From NCBI RefSeq assembly GCF_015234305.1, contig NZ_JADGMI010000006.1, positions 124,001-188,000 of the forward strand: a stretch of DNA of 64,000 bases. The letters run 5' to 3'. Origin of the DNA: Superficieibacter sp. 1612_C1. GTDB taxonomy: Bacteria > Pseudomonadota > Gammaproteobacteria > Enterobacterales > Enterobacteriaceae. This document shows, piece by piece, positions 25,478-35,096 of this stretch; position 1 is the stretch's first letter, and every line of letters begins with the position of its first letter. The position numbers and the translations under genes are program-made. Below the pieces are notes generated by a model. That model did no database searches. It was not told the DNA's origin and was given only the letters and a program-made list of their open reading frames with translations.

Positions 25478-26764
25478 ATGTCCAGTCAAGCAAGCTCTCG
25501 CCTGAAGCGTTTGCAAATTATGGCATTATTGTTTTTGCTCGTGGCGGGTATTATTAATTTCCTCGACAGAACGTCGCTTTCTATTGCTAACACCACTATC
25601 CGTGAGGAGATGGGATTAACGGCAACGGAAATGGGACTATTATTGTCGGTTTTCTCCTTCGGCTACGCGCTTTGCCAGCTTCCCATCGGGATGGTGATGG
25701 AGCGATTCGGGGTGAAAAAAGTCTACGGGTTTGGCATTTTCCTGTGGTCCGTAGCCCAGACCGCACTGGGATTTGTCGGTTCCTTTAGCCAGATGATTGT
25801 CGCCCGGGTGGTGCTGGGGATTGGTGAAGCGCCGCACTTGCCTACCGGCGTCAAAGTCGTCAATGACTGGTATAACATTCGCAAACGCGGCGTACCGATG
25901 GGTATTGTCAATATGTCCTCGACGCTGGCGCAGGCGCTGGCACCGCCGTTGCTGATTGCCTTAATGCTGGCGTTTGGCTGGCGGATGATGTTTATCATCA
26001 TCGGCGTAAGCGGAATTGTGCTTTCTCTTTTGTGGTTTATTTTCTATCGCAATCGCGAAGACGCCGGGCTGTCGGCGGAAGATATTCAGCATCTTGAAGC
26101 AGAGACGCCGCCTTCCAGCAAAGCGAAAGTCACCTTAAAAGACTGGGCGGGTTTATTTAAACAGAAATCGATGTGGGGCATGATCATTGGCTTTAACGGC
26201 GTGGGTTATATGGTCTGGCTGTTCCTCACCTGGCTTCCCTCTTATCTCGAAATGTCCCGAGGGCTTAGCCTGCAAAAAACGGGCTGGGTAGCGGCGATTC
26301 CCTTCCTGTTCGGTGCGGCGGGAATGCTGGTGAACGGCGTAGTGGCCGACTGGGTGATGAAGCGCGGCGCAGACAAAATGAAAAGCCGCAAATGGATGAT
26401 CTGCCTGGGATTGCTGTGCGCCGCAGGGTTTACGCTACCAGCGGCCTATACCGAAAGCACCTTTGTCGCCGTCGCCTGTATCAGTATGGCGCTGTTTTCC
26501 ATCCATTTTGCTGGCACCTCGGCGTGGGGTCTGATCCTGGTGTCGGTGCCTTCCCGACTCGTGACGTCCGTGAGCGGCATTCAAAACTTCGGCGGCTTTA
26601 TCGGCGGCTCGTTCGCACCGATTGTCACCGGCATGATCCTCGATCACACGGGTTCCTTCACGCTCGCCCTGGTCGCGTCATCGGTTATCGCTTTTATGGC
26701 GTCGCTGGTGTACTTCTTTATGGTCAATAAACCGATTATTGATCCTGCGGTATCACGACAATAA
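25478..26764 (+). CDS. MFS transporter, anion:cation symporter type
   Basis: 428 residues with about 12 transmembrane spans. NFLDRTSLSIANTTI in helix 1 and GMVMERFGVKKVYGFG after helix 2 are typical of the ACS/GudP-ExuT-DgoT branch, which carries hexonates and other organic anions. It ends the operon and probably imports its substrate, perhaps an N-acyl amino acid, which would be anionic. AAAAGGA precedes the ATG. A strong terminator follows. Confidence 0.88.
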   Translation: MSSQASSRLKRLQIMALLFLLVAGIINFLDRTSLSIANTTIREEMGLTATEMGLLLSVFSFGYALCQLPIGMVMERFGVKKVYGFGIFLWSVAQTALGFVGSFSQMIVARVVLGIGEAPHLPTGVKVVNDWYNIRKRGVPMGIVNMSSTLAQALAPPLLIALMLAFGWRMMFIIIGVSGIVLSLLWFIFYRNREDAGLSAEDIQHLEAETPPSSKAKVTLKDWAGLFKQKSMWGMIIGFNGVGYMVWLFLTWLPSYLEMSRGLSLQKTGWVAAIPFLFGAAGMLVNGVVADWVMKRGADKMKSRKWMICLGLLCAAGFTLPAAYTESTFVAVACISMALFSIHFAGTSAWGLILVSVPSRLVTSVSGIQNFGGFIGGSFAPIVTGMILDHTGSFTLALVASSVIAFMASLVYFFMVNKPIIDPAVSRQ

Positions 26765-26765
26765 A

Positions 26766-26788
26766 AACAGGGGGCATCGCCCCCTGTT
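26766..26788 (+). terminator. Rho-independent terminator of the operon
   Basis: AACAGGGGGC-ATC-GCCCCCTGTT followed by CTC, a 10-bp stem starting 2 bp after the MFS stop codon. Confidence 0.85.
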
Positions 26789-26904
26789 CTCAATGCAAGG
26801 CCGCGCAGGCTGCCCTACCTATCAAGCGGTTACTTTTCGGTTATAGAGTATAATCAAGTCAGTCGATCCAAAACGCGATGGATAACAAGGAGATTTGCAG
26901 GCAT

Positions 26905-29061
26905 ATGTCCTATCCCGTCCCCGATAATGAGGAAGCGCGCCTGGAAGCGCTGGCGACTTATCAACAACTGGATACGTTGCCGGAAGAGAACTTCGACCGT
27001 CTGGCAGGGCTGGCCGCACGTTTATTTAATGTGCCGATTGTCCTGGTCTCGCTGGTGGCAAGCGACAGACAATTTTTTAAAGCGCAGATCGGCTTCTGCG
27101 CCACTGAAACCAGCCGGGAAATCTCATTTTGCGCGCATACCATTATGCAGGACGAGATCCTCGTCATTCTTGATGCGGTTAAAGACCCCCGTTTTGCCAC
27201 TAATCCTCTGGTGCTGGAATCGCCGTTTATTCGTTTTTATGCGGGCAAACCGCTGGTGACCCCCACGGGCGAAAAGATTGGTACCGTCTGCCTGATCGAC
27301 AGCCAGCCCCACGAGGTGTTCAGCCAGAGCGATCGCCAGAATCTGACGGATATTACGGCGCTGGTGATGGAGCGGATGGAAATGCGTCGCCTGGAATCGC
27401 TGCGCAGCGCCAGCCAGTCGCGCTTTAAAAAAATTGCCGAAACCTCGCCTGACGCCATTATTTGCTCCAATGCGGAAGGTAATATCACCTTCTGGAACCG
27501 TTCAGCGGAACGCTTGTTCGGTTATACCGCTCAGGAAGTGCTTAATCGCAGCAGCAGAGTGATCGTCCCGGAAAGCTGGCTGCGCATTTATGAAGATGAA
27601 ATCGAACGTCTTCGTCACGGTCAGGAGCTTGCGCTGGCGGATAAAACGATTGAACTGTCGGCATTACGAAAGGACGGCACTGAATTTCCGGCCGAGTTTT
27701 CGCTCTCCACCTGGCACGAAGGTCAGCTCACCAACGTAGGGGCCATCGTCCGGGATATTACCGAGCGTCAGGAAAATGAAGCCAGGCTATTCAAAATGGC
27801 CTCGCTTGATGCCCTGACCGACCTGCCGAATCGCGCTGCCTGGAGGCAGTGCGTCGTCAATTTTATGCAGGAGGCCCGTCCCGGCGCGATGCTCCTGCTT
27901 GACCTTGATGGCTTTAAAGAGGTCAACGATACGCAGGGGCATCTGGCTGGCGATGCGGTCCTGAAGGACGTTGGCCTGCGGCTGAGGGGGCATTTTGACG
28001 AGGCTGTCATCATTGCCCGCCTGGGCGGGGATGAGTTTGTGGTGCTGCTTAACGACAACGATTTGCGGTTGGTACGCTCTACGGCGGTACAGCTGATCGC
28101 TACCCTGTCTGAGCCTTATGAGTTTGCCGGGCAGCATATTGAAATAGGCGTCAGCGTGGGTATTGCCCTCACCCCTCAGCATGCCACCAGACCGGAAGAG
28201 TTGCTGAGCGCCGCCGATCTGGCGCTCTATCGTGCTAAAGCGGCGGGTAAAGGGCGTTATGCCCTGTTCGAGCCCGCATTTCGTGATGTCGCCGTTAACA
28301 GACGCCGTTTTAAAAGCGAACTTAAACAGGCGTTCGAAAACCATGAGTTTGAGCTTTTCTATCAACCGCAGTTCAACACCGCCACCGGGGCGCTGGTTGG
28401 CGCAGAAGCGCTGCTGCGATGGAATCATCCGCAGCGCGGGCTGCTGACGCCGCCGTCGTTTATTGAGACGCTTAACAACAAACCTTCTGCGCCAGCGATA
28501 GGCGAATGGATCCTGCGTACAGCCTGTGCGCAGGCTGCGGAATGGCGGGCTGTCGTTCCTCATTTCAGGATGGGGATTAACCTTTTTGAAGCGCAGTTTC
28601 GCTCCCGTGTGCTGAACGACGTGGTCAGGGATGTCCTGGCACAGCTCTCATTACCCCCCGAGGCAATAGAGCTGGAAATCACGGAAAACATCCTGCTGCG
28701 TCATGATACCGCCACCCTCAAACTCTTGCAGGCGCTGAGGCAATCAGGGGTGGGTCTGGCCTTCGACGATTATGGGACAGGGTATGCTTCGCTCAGCTTC
28801 CTCAAGCGCTTCCCGATGACCCGCCTGAAAATCGACCGTTCGTTTATTCGCGATGTCCATACCGACCCGGGAAGCGAAGCGGTTGTGCGCGCTATTTTGT
28901 ATTTAGGACGGAGTTTTGGCATGGGTGTGATTGCCGAGGGCGTGGAGACCGCCGCGCAGTTACAGTTCCTGAAAAGCCACCACTGCCCCGAAGTGCAGGG
29001 CTATCTGCTGGGAAGACCGCTTCCTGCCGCCGCGTTCCGCCATACATTTCTCCAGCAGTAA
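26905..29061 (+). CDS. GAF-PAS-GGDEF-EAL cyclic-di-GMP protein
   Basis: 718 residues from ATG 26905 (AAGGAG lies 12 nt upstream; an ATG nine codons earlier has none). Order: GAF (about 25-160), PAS (about 175-295, DITER at its end), GGDEF (about 300-460, motif LGGDEF intact), EAL (about 470-715, with EALLRW, ITENIL, DDYGTGYASL and EGVET). Both catalytic signatures look intact, so it could make and degrade c-di-GMP. No RxxD inhibitory site precedes GGDEF. It is soluble, has its own transcription unit, and probably senses a cytoplasmic signal. Confidence 0.92.
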   Translation: MSYPVPDNEEARLEALATYQQLDTLPEENFDRLAGLAARLFNVPIVLVSLVASDRQFFKAQIGFCATETSREISFCAHTIMQDEILVILDAVKDPRFATNPLVLESPFIRFYAGKPLVTPTGEKIGTVCLIDSQPHEVFSQSDRQNLTDITALVMERMEMRRLESLRSASQSRFKKIAETSPDAIICSNAEGNITFWNRSAERLFGYTAQEVLNRSSRVIVPESWLRIYEDEIERLRHGQELALADKTIELSALRKDGTEFPAEFSLSTWHEGQLTNVGAIVRDITERQENEARLFKMASLDALTDLPNRAAWRQCVVNFMQEARPGAMLLLDLDGFKEVNDTQGHLAGDAVLKDVGLRLRGHFDEAVIIARLGGDEFVVLLNDNDLRLVRSTAVQLIATLSEPYEFAGQHIEIGVSVGIALTPQHATRPEELLSAADLALYRAKAAGKGRYALFEPAFRDVAVNRRRFKSELKQAFENHEFELFYQPQFNTATGALVGAEALLRWNHPQRGLLTPPSFIETLNNKPSAPAIGEWILRTACAQAAEWRAVVPHFRMGINLFEAQFRSRVLNDVVRDVLAQLSLPPEAIELEITENILLRHDTATLKLLQALRQSGVGLAFDDYGTGYASLSFLKRFPMTRLKIDRSFIRDVHTDPGSEAVVRAILYLGRSFGMGVIAEGVETAAQLQFLKSHHCPEVQGYLLGRPLPAAAFRHTFLQQ

Positions 29062-29149
29062 TGTCACCACCCGCCCATTTTGGTCCGCCACACAGGCTGT
29101 TGATGTCAACTATCCTTAACTTACGTTTCACTTTTAGGTTAAGGGCAAA

Positions 29150-30949
29150 ATGATGGCGAAAATGACCAGCGATTTCTTTATTGAGCGTCTGAAAGCATGG
29201 GGCGTCACCCGCATTTACGGCTATCCCGGCGACGGCATTAATGGCGTGCTTGGTGCCCTGCAACGCGCGAATAAGGCGGGTGATGGCATTGAGTTTATTC
29301 AGGTGCGTCATGAAGAAATGGCGGCGTTTATGGCGGCAGGTCACGCCAAATTCACCGGCGAACTGGGCGTGTGTCTTTCAACCGGCGGTCCGGGTGCGAC
29401 GCATCTGCTGACCGGATTGTATGACGCAAAAATGGATCACGTCCCGGTGCTGGCTATCGCCGGTCAGGCGGAAGTCACCGCGCGTGGGGCAAGTTATCAG
29501 CAGGAACTGAATCTCGATCGCGTATTCGCTGATGTGGCGAACTTTGTGCAAGAGGTCGCCTCCCCCAGCCAGGTACGGCACCTGGTGGATCGCGGCGTGC
29601 GTATCGCAGTGGCACAAAATGGCGTGACGGTTCTGGTCTTGCCGAAGGATATCCAGGAAGAACCCTGGCAGGACCTGCCACATGTCCACGGTTTTACCCA
29701 TTCAGGTCCGGGCTATCAGCGACCCAAAGTGGTGCCTTATCAACAGGATCTGCAACGAGCTGCGGATATCTTAAACGCCGGGAAGAAAGTGGCGATCCTC
29801 GTGGGCGCTGGCGCACGTGGCGCGGCGCTGGAGGTGGTGCAACTGGCCAATGTCCTTGGCGCGGGCGTGGCAAAAGCGCTGCTGGGCAAAGATGTGCTGG
29901 CGGACGATGCGCCTTTTATTACCGGCTCGATTGGTCTGCTGGGCACCAAACCCTCTTATGACATGATGATGAATTGTGACACGCTACTGATGATCGGCAC
30001 CGGTTTCCCGTGGACCGAATTTCTGCCGAAAGAGGGACAGGCGCGCGCCGTGCAGGTGGATATCGATCCGGCGATGCTGGGGCTGCGCTACCCGGCTGAG
30101 GTCAATTTACACGGAGATTCAGCAGAAACCCTGCGTGAGCTACTGCCGCTGTTACAGCATAAAGACGACAGGAGCTGGCAGGAAGAGATTGCCCGCGGGG
30201 TAAAAGAGTGGTGGCAGACGCTGGAGGAGCGGGCGATGGCCTCCGCCAAACCGGTTAATCCGCAACGGGTAGTATGGGAAATGTCCCCCCTGCTACCGGA
30301 CGACGCTATCGTCACGTCCGACTCCGGCTCCTGCGCCAACTGGTTCGCGCGTGATTACAAAGTGAAACAAGGTCAGCGCGCCTCGTTGTCAGGCGGCCTT
30401 GCCTGTATGGGCGCGGCGGTGCCCTACGCCATCGCCGCCAAATTCGCCTACCCGGCCAAAACGGTCGTCGCGCTGGTCGGCGACGGCGCGATGCAGATGA
30501 ATAACATGGCGGAACTGATCACCATCCAGAAATACTGGCAGGGCTGGAGCGATCCGCGCTTGATTGTGTGCGTATTCAACAATCAGGATCTTAATCAGGT
30601 CACCTGGGAGCAGCGCGTGATGGAGGGCAATCCGCGCTTTGAGGCAACTCAGGATATCCCCGACGTTGGCTATGCCCGTTTCGCCGAGTCGCTGGGGCTG
30701 AAAGGTATTTTTGTTGACGATCCGGAGCAGTTGCAGAGCGCATGGCAGGAGGCATTAGCCGCCGATCGTCCGGTGGTGCTGGAGGTGAAAACCGATCCGG
30801 AAGTGGCCCCGCTGCCGCCGCACATTACCCTCAAGCAGGCGAAAGCCTTTATGGCGTCGATGGCTAAAGGGGATCGCTCTGCCGGGAAGGTGTTGGCCGA
30901 TACCGCCAGTCAGCTCATTAATGAGATATTGCCCGGCAAAAAATCCTGA
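29150..30949 (+). CDS. TPP-dependent enzyme, pyruvate oxidase/YdaP-like
   Basis: 599 residues. Pyr domain with the catalytic Glu in VRHEEMAAFMAAGHAK (about 53-68), a central DHS-like domain (AILVGAGARGA, about 215), and the PP domain with GDGAMQMNNMAELI...NN, the TPP/Mg motif (about 445-475). This is the PoxB/acetolactate-synthase family; the sequence is most like the YdaP-type proteins annotated as TPP-requiring enzymes or pyruvate oxidases. There is no C-terminal membrane-binding peptide like that of PoxB that I can recognise. AAGGG lies 6 nt before the ATG. Confidence 0.85.
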   Translation: MMAKMTSDFFIERLKAWGVTRIYGYPGDGINGVLGALQRANKAGDGIEFIQVRHEEMAAFMAAGHAKFTGELGVCLSTGGPGATHLLTGLYDAKMDHVPVLAIAGQAEVTARGASYQQELNLDRVFADVANFVQEVASPSQVRHLVDRGVRIAVAQNGVTVLVLPKDIQEEPWQDLPHVHGFTHSGPGYQRPKVVPYQQDLQRAADILNAGKKVAILVGAGARGAALEVVQLANVLGAGVAKALLGKDVLADDAPFITGSIGLLGTKPSYDMMMNCDTLLMIGTGFPWTEFLPKEGQARAVQVDIDPAMLGLRYPAEVNLHGDSAETLRELLPLLQHKDDRSWQEEIARGVKEWWQTLEERAMASAKPVNPQRVVWEMSPLLPDDAIVTSDSGSCANWFARDYKVKQGQRASLSGGLACMGAAVPYAIAAKFAYPAKTVVALVGDGAMQMNNMAELITIQKYWQGWSDPRLIVCVFNNQDLNQVTWEQRVMEGNPRFEATQDIPDVGYARFAESLGLKGIFVDDPEQLQSAWQEALAADRPVVLEVKTDPEVAPLPPHITLKQAKAFMASMAKGDRSAGKVLADTASQLINEILPGKKS

Positions 30950-30975
30950 TAATGAGGCAGAGCTTTACTTAGACA

Positions 30976-31003
30976 GACGCCGCCCAGTACTCCGGGCGGC
31001 GTC
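30976..31003. terminator. Hairpin after the TPP enzyme gene
   Basis: GACGCCGCCC-N8-GGGCGGCGTC, a perfect 10-bp GC-rich stem between the convergent TPP-enzyme and SDR genes. It has no T-run, so termination strength is uncertain. Confidence 0.55.
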
Positions 31004-31081
31004 ACTTGGTGGAATATTCACCGGGCTAAGACGCCCCGTTGAAGCGTCTTGCTGAAACTCTCGCGTTGGCCTGCACAGTCA

Positions 31082-31840
31082 TTACCTCATTCCACCGATG
31101 GTAAAACCTCCGTCGACGACAATTTCCTGACCTGTCACATAGCCTGCATCTTCCGAAAGTAACCATGCTACGGTTCCGGCTATATCGTCAGGTACACCAT
31201 TACGACGCAATAATGCGTGTGATGCCAGCGTGTTAACCGTCTCTGCCGGGAGTGCTGAAGCCGCCATAGGCGTAAGAATAACCCCAGGGCTAATCGCATT
31301 AACTCTTACCCCCCGAGGACCACATTCCACGGCCAGTGTGCGCATTAGAGCAAGCAAGGCTGATTTAGTGGCTGCATAGATGCCCGTTCCTGGCATAACG
31401 CTTCCGGTAGTCCATGAGGCGTTGATCAGAATAGCGCCTTTATTTATAAGCGGGAGACAGTGCTGGATAGTCAGGAATGTCCCTTTAAGATTAGTCTCCA
31501 GCGGCTCACTGAAATCGCTGATATCAGCTTCAGCCAGCGGCTTGAATGCCCCCAGCGATCCCGCATTGGCAAACAGAGCATCAACATGTCGGGAAATAGA
31601 AGAGACTTTTATAAAGGTTTCCTTTACCTGATTTTCCTTTTTGATATCGCAGGGTAAAACATAAGAAACGCCTCCCATTCTTTTTATTTTATCGCTGACC
31701 TCTTCAAGCGCTCCTGCTTGCCTGCCAAGCAGAATAACCTTTGCACCTTCCGATGCCAGCCTTAATGACGCCGAACACCCCATCCCGCTACCCGCGCCGG
31801 TAACCACAACTGTTTTATTTTCGAAACGTAAAGCATTCAT
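31082..31840 (-). CDS. Short-chain dehydrogenase/reductase
   Basis: 252 residues, classical SDR. TGAGSGMG nucleotide-binding loop (about 15), NAG (about 90), catalytic Ser in INASWTTG and YAATK (Tyr-Lys, about 155-159), and the C-terminal VDGG. The residue after the second beta strand (GRQ) suggests NADP(H). The substrate cannot be read from the sequence. It is divergent from the LysR gene at 31944 across a 103-bp gap, the usual target-regulator layout. Confidence 0.88.
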   Translation of the reverse strand: MNALRFENKTVVVTGAGSGMGCSASLRLASEGAKVILLGRQAGALEEVSDKIKRMGGVSYVLPCDIKKENQVKETFIKVSSISRHVDALFANAGSLGAFKPLAEADISDFSEPLETNLKGTFLTIQHCLPLINKGAILINASWTTGSVMPGTGIYAATKSALLALMRTLAVECGPRGVRVNAISPGVILTPMAASALPAETVNTLASHALLRRNGVPDDIAGTVAWLLSEDAGYVTGQEIVVDGGFTIGGMR

Positions 31841-31943
31841 CGGCGATCTCCGGTTGTTTTTCAGTTCATCCGGAATGGTAATAAAATACTTTTTTAATGA
31901 TAATCACCTTTAAAATTGAATGACTTTAAAGCAAAGGTATTGA

Positions 31944-32837
31944 ATGGATCTTTTTCGGGCAATGACCGTGTTCGCTGAAGTCGCCAGATCGGGCTCAATG
32001 AGCGCGGCGTCCAGGAAGTTACATATTTCTCCGGCAATGGTGGGTCAGTATATCGCTGCACTGGAAGAGCGACTGGGGATGCGCCTGTTGAATCGTACAA
32101 CACGCAAGCAAAAGCTAACTGACTTTGGCAACAGCTACCTGGAACAGTGCCATGACATACTGGAGCGGGTTGCCGCGTCTGAAATACAGGCGGAAGGTCT
32201 GCAAAATTCGTTTAGTGGAAAACTGAGGCTTACCGCGCCCCTTACTTTCGGTACAGAACAACTTGTACCCGCATTGCAGCGCTATCGCGATATCGCGCCA
32301 GATGTAGAGATTGACCTTATTCTGACGGACCGGGTGATTGATTTAGTCGATGAAGGAATCGATCTCGCCTTCAGAATCGGAAAATTGAATGACAGTACAA
32401 TGATTGGCAGACCCCTGATGCCGTATCGGATGGCAATCTGTGCATCACCCGATTATCTGAAAAAATATGGCACGCCGCATCACCCCGATGAACTTTCCGA
32501 ACATTATTTGATTTCACTTACCGTTTCATCGCGCTCGCCCTGGACGCTGAGCAAAGGTCATGAACGTATTGAAGTCCCCCTCCATAGTAAACTGACGATT
32601 AATAATGGGCAGGCACTTCGGATGGCGGCCAGAGCGGGACTTGGAATTGTTATGCAGCCTGAAATATTATTGTCTGAGGATATCGAATCAGGAAAGCTGA
32701 TACGTTTATTTCAGGAATGGCATACTGGAGAAAGGCAGATCTGGCTACTGTATCTCAGGGATAAAAAAATGACCCCTAAGCTGCGAGCCTTTATTAACGT
32801 TGCCCTTGAAGCGTTTACTCAGGACCTGGTGCAATAG
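31944..32837 (+). CDS. LysR-family regulator, divergent from SDR gene
   Basis: 297 residues. The N-terminal winged HTH (about 1-60; SGSMSAASRKLHISPAMVGQYIAALEERLG) and the LysR substrate-binding domain (about 90-290) resemble the AaeR/YafC-like branch. It probably controls the divergent SDR gene. AAAGG precedes the ATG. The HTH and its Arg-rich wing (NRTTRKQKLT) are complete. Confidence 0.88.
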   Translation: MDLFRAMTVFAEVARSGSMSAASRKLHISPAMVGQYIAALEERLGMRLLNRTTRKQKLTDFGNSYLEQCHDILERVAASEIQAEGLQNSFSGKLRLTAPLTFGTEQLVPALQRYRDIAPDVEIDLILTDRVIDLVDEGIDLAFRIGKLNDSTMIGRPLMPYRMAICASPDYLKKYGTPHHPDELSEHYLISLTVSSRSPWTLSKGHERIEVPLHSKLTINNGQALRMAARAGLGIVMQPEILLSEDIESGKLIRLFQEWHTGERQIWLLYLRDKKMTPKLRAFINVALEAFTQDLVQ

Positions 32838-32995
32838 CGTCATCAGGTATATTAACAATGCATAGTGCAAGAATATCTGTCCTGCCAAAGAGGGGTTCTG
32901 GTAGCTATGCTGCCCGACATAAGTGCGAAAAGCGTTCAGCGATATCGGGCAGCATAAAGAGAAGCATGGTGAGAAGTTAAGCCAGAACTACAACG

Positions 32996-33430
32996 TTATT
33001 GACGCATACCGATTGCCAGACGATTAAAGGCACTCATCAGGGAGATAGCGAAGCTCAGGTCGGCAATTTCTGCATCGCTGAAGTGTTCCCTGAGCGGTTC
33101 AAAATAGTCGTCAGCGGCGTGGCTCCCGGCCACATCAACAAGGGATTCCGTCCAGGCCAGCGCCACCCGCTCGCGCTCGCTGAAATGCGCGCTCAGCCGC
33201 CAGCCCGCCAGACTATCCAGTTTCGCATCTGCTACGCCACTCCTGCGCAGGGCGGCTGCGTGCATTTCCAGGCAAAAGGCGCAGCCGTTAATTTGCGAAA
33301 CACGTAAATAAATAAGCTCGATAAAAGATTTTCCAAGGCTGCTTTTGTCGAGGGCTTTTTTAGTCAGGCTGAGTCCCTGGTAAGCTTCAGGTGACAGAGT
33401 CTGGTAGGGCAACCGAAGTGTACTCATCAT
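32996..33430 (-). CDS. AhpD-like / carboxymuconolactone decarboxylase-family protein
   Basis: 144 residues from the ATG at 33430 (GGGAG 5 nt upstream). The active-site motif is CAFCLEMHAAALR (CxxC...H, about 52), with an upstream Glu in FIELIYLRVSQINGC. This is the alkylhydroperoxidase (AhpD) core found in antioxidant and CMD proteins. It is divergent from the MocR gene at 33636, its likely regulator. Confidence 0.85.
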   Translation of the reverse strand: MMSTLRLPYQTLSPEAYQGLSLTKKALDKSSLGKSFIELIYLRVSQINGCAFCLEMHAAALRRSGVADAKLDSLAGWRLSAHFSERERVALAWTESLVDVAGSHAADDYFEPLREHFSDAEIADLSFAISLMSAFNRLAIGMRQ

Positions 33431-33635
33431 AGTTCTCCCGTATAAAGTGAAGGAATCAGAAACGGCGTCAACGCATTGTGCTGAAGCAAGCGTGCAGGCT
33501 CCGGGCACGGTGAATCGTACTCAATCGAAAGGTACGCATGCCGAATGGCTTGTGATGAAGACATGACTCTACTAAATTCATGTCATGCCCAAAAGGTGCA
33601 AAAAATGAATAAATGACTGGGACATTAAGCCGGAT

Positions 33636-35054
33636 ATGCAACCGTTAAAAACGAGCAAAACGTACGATATGCCACTTTATATGCAGGTATATCGGCGTTA
33701 CCGGGAGACGATTGCCAGCGGAAAACTTCGTCCTGGCGATCGTGTGCCTTCCGTACGTAACCTCGCCAGTGAGCTGAACCTCTCAAGAGGCACGGTCGAG
33801 ATGGCCTATCAGATGCTATCGAGTGAGGGCTATTTTTTGTCGCGCGGCCCGGCTGGCACGGTAGTCTCGCCCCGGCTGAAAACTCTGCACGAAGCAGAAA
33901 TTCCCCCTGTGTCCGGGCCCCTTTCCAGCATAACCTCGCCGCGAGCAAGCGAAACGGGTTCAGTACGACCTTTGCAGCTCGGTTTACCCGCGCTGGATAT
34001 GTTTCCACGCAAAACCTGGGCGCGTCTGGCTGGCCACAATTTGCGCTCTCTGGAGGCGATAACCATGGCCTACCCCGCGCCGACGGGCTATGAACCCCTG
34101 CGTCGGGCCATTGCCGCTTACCTGGGGATTTCCCGCGGCATCGCGTGTACACATGAGCAGGTATTCATTACCGCTGGCTACCAGGGAGCGCTGGAACTGG
34201 TATGCCGAACGCTGTTGCAGCCCGGCGATACCGGATGGTATGAAGATCCCGGCTATCTTCTGGCCCGTCATTTTCTGGAGCGTGCAGGTATGCTTCTGGA
34301 GCCGGTTCCCGTCGATGAAGAAGGTCTGAACGTAGATATCGGTCAGCAGCGGGCGGCCCGAGCGCGTTTCGCTGTGGTGACCCCTACGCACCAGAGCCCA
34401 ATGGGTATGGCGTTGTCGCTGCCCCGGCGGCTACAGCTGCTGGAGTGGGCCAGTCATCGTCAGGCCTGGATTATTGAAGACGACTACGACAGCGAATTTC
34501 GCTATCACGGCAGGCCATTACCTGCGCTGAAAAGCCTTGATCGAGAGCAACGCGTGCTCTATACCGGCACGTTCAGTAAGGTTCTGTTTCCTGGGCTGCG
34601 TCTGGCGTATCTGGTGGTGCCTTATTCGCAGGTCGAACGTTTTGCTGACGCGGCAAAGTACCTTTGCGGGCCTGGCACCGTACAGACTCAGGCCACGGTG
34701 GCAGATTTTATGGAGCAGGGCCACTTTGCCCGGCATCTGCGCAGAATGCGCGCATTATATGCGACCCGACGCGAATACCTGGTCAATGCACTCCAGGAAA
34801 AGTGCGGTTCCGCTTTGAACATTCAGCCACAGGCTGGCGGCATTCATGTGTTAGCCAGGCTGACGACAGACGCCAGCGATCGCGCCCTGGCTGCGGCAGC
34901 ACAATCTCACGGCCTCGCCATTCAGGCACTGAATGACTGGCAGAGAGGTAGATCATTACAGGGCGGGCTGCTTATGGGATTCGCCAATGTAACCAGCGCC
35001 AAAATGGCAAGCGATCTGGTGAACCGGCTGGTCAGCGCTACGGGTTTAACGTGA
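33636..35054 (+). CDS. MocR-family regulator (GntR HTH plus aminotransferase domain)
   Basis: 472 residues. GntR-type winged helix (about 12-80; GDRVPSVRNLASELNLSRGTVEMAYQ) fused to a class I aminotransferase-like domain. The PLP site is visible as EDDYDSEFRY (about 285) and YTGTFSKVLFPGLRL, with the PLP lysine in SK (about 315). MocR proteins use PLP as effector or cofactor (PdxR, GabR). The target is probably the divergent AhpD-like gene, 205 bp away. Confidence 0.9.
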   Translation: MQPLKTSKTYDMPLYMQVYRRYRETIASGKLRPGDRVPSVRNLASELNLSRGTVEMAYQMLSSEGYFLSRGPAGTVVSPRLKTLHEAEIPPVSGPLSSITSPRASETGSVRPLQLGLPALDMFPRKTWARLAGHNLRSLEAITMAYPAPTGYEPLRRAIAAYLGISRGIACTHEQVFITAGYQGALELVCRTLLQPGDTGWYEDPGYLLARHFLERAGMLLEPVPVDEEGLNVDIGQQRAARARFAVVTPTHQSPMGMALSLPRRLQLLEWASHRQAWIIEDDYDSEFRYHGRPLPALKSLDREQRVLYTGTFSKVLFPGLRLAYLVVPYSQVERFADAAKYLCGPGTVQTQATVADFMEQGHFARHLRRMRALYATRREYLVNALQEKCGSALNIQPQAGGIHVLARLTTDASDRALAAAAQSHGLAIQALNDWQRGRSLQGGLLMGFANVTSAKMASDLVNRLVSATGLT

Positions 35055-35075
35055 AAGGATAGAATGGGTCAGGCA

Positions 35076-35094
35076 CGGCAGTGTCTTACTGCCG
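35076..35094. terminator. Short hairpin between convergent MocR and dehydrogenase genes
   Basis: CGGCAGT-GTCTT-ACTGCCG, a 7-bp stem in the 42-bp convergent gap with no T-run on either side; weak. Confidence 0.35.
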
Positions 35095-35096
35095 GG

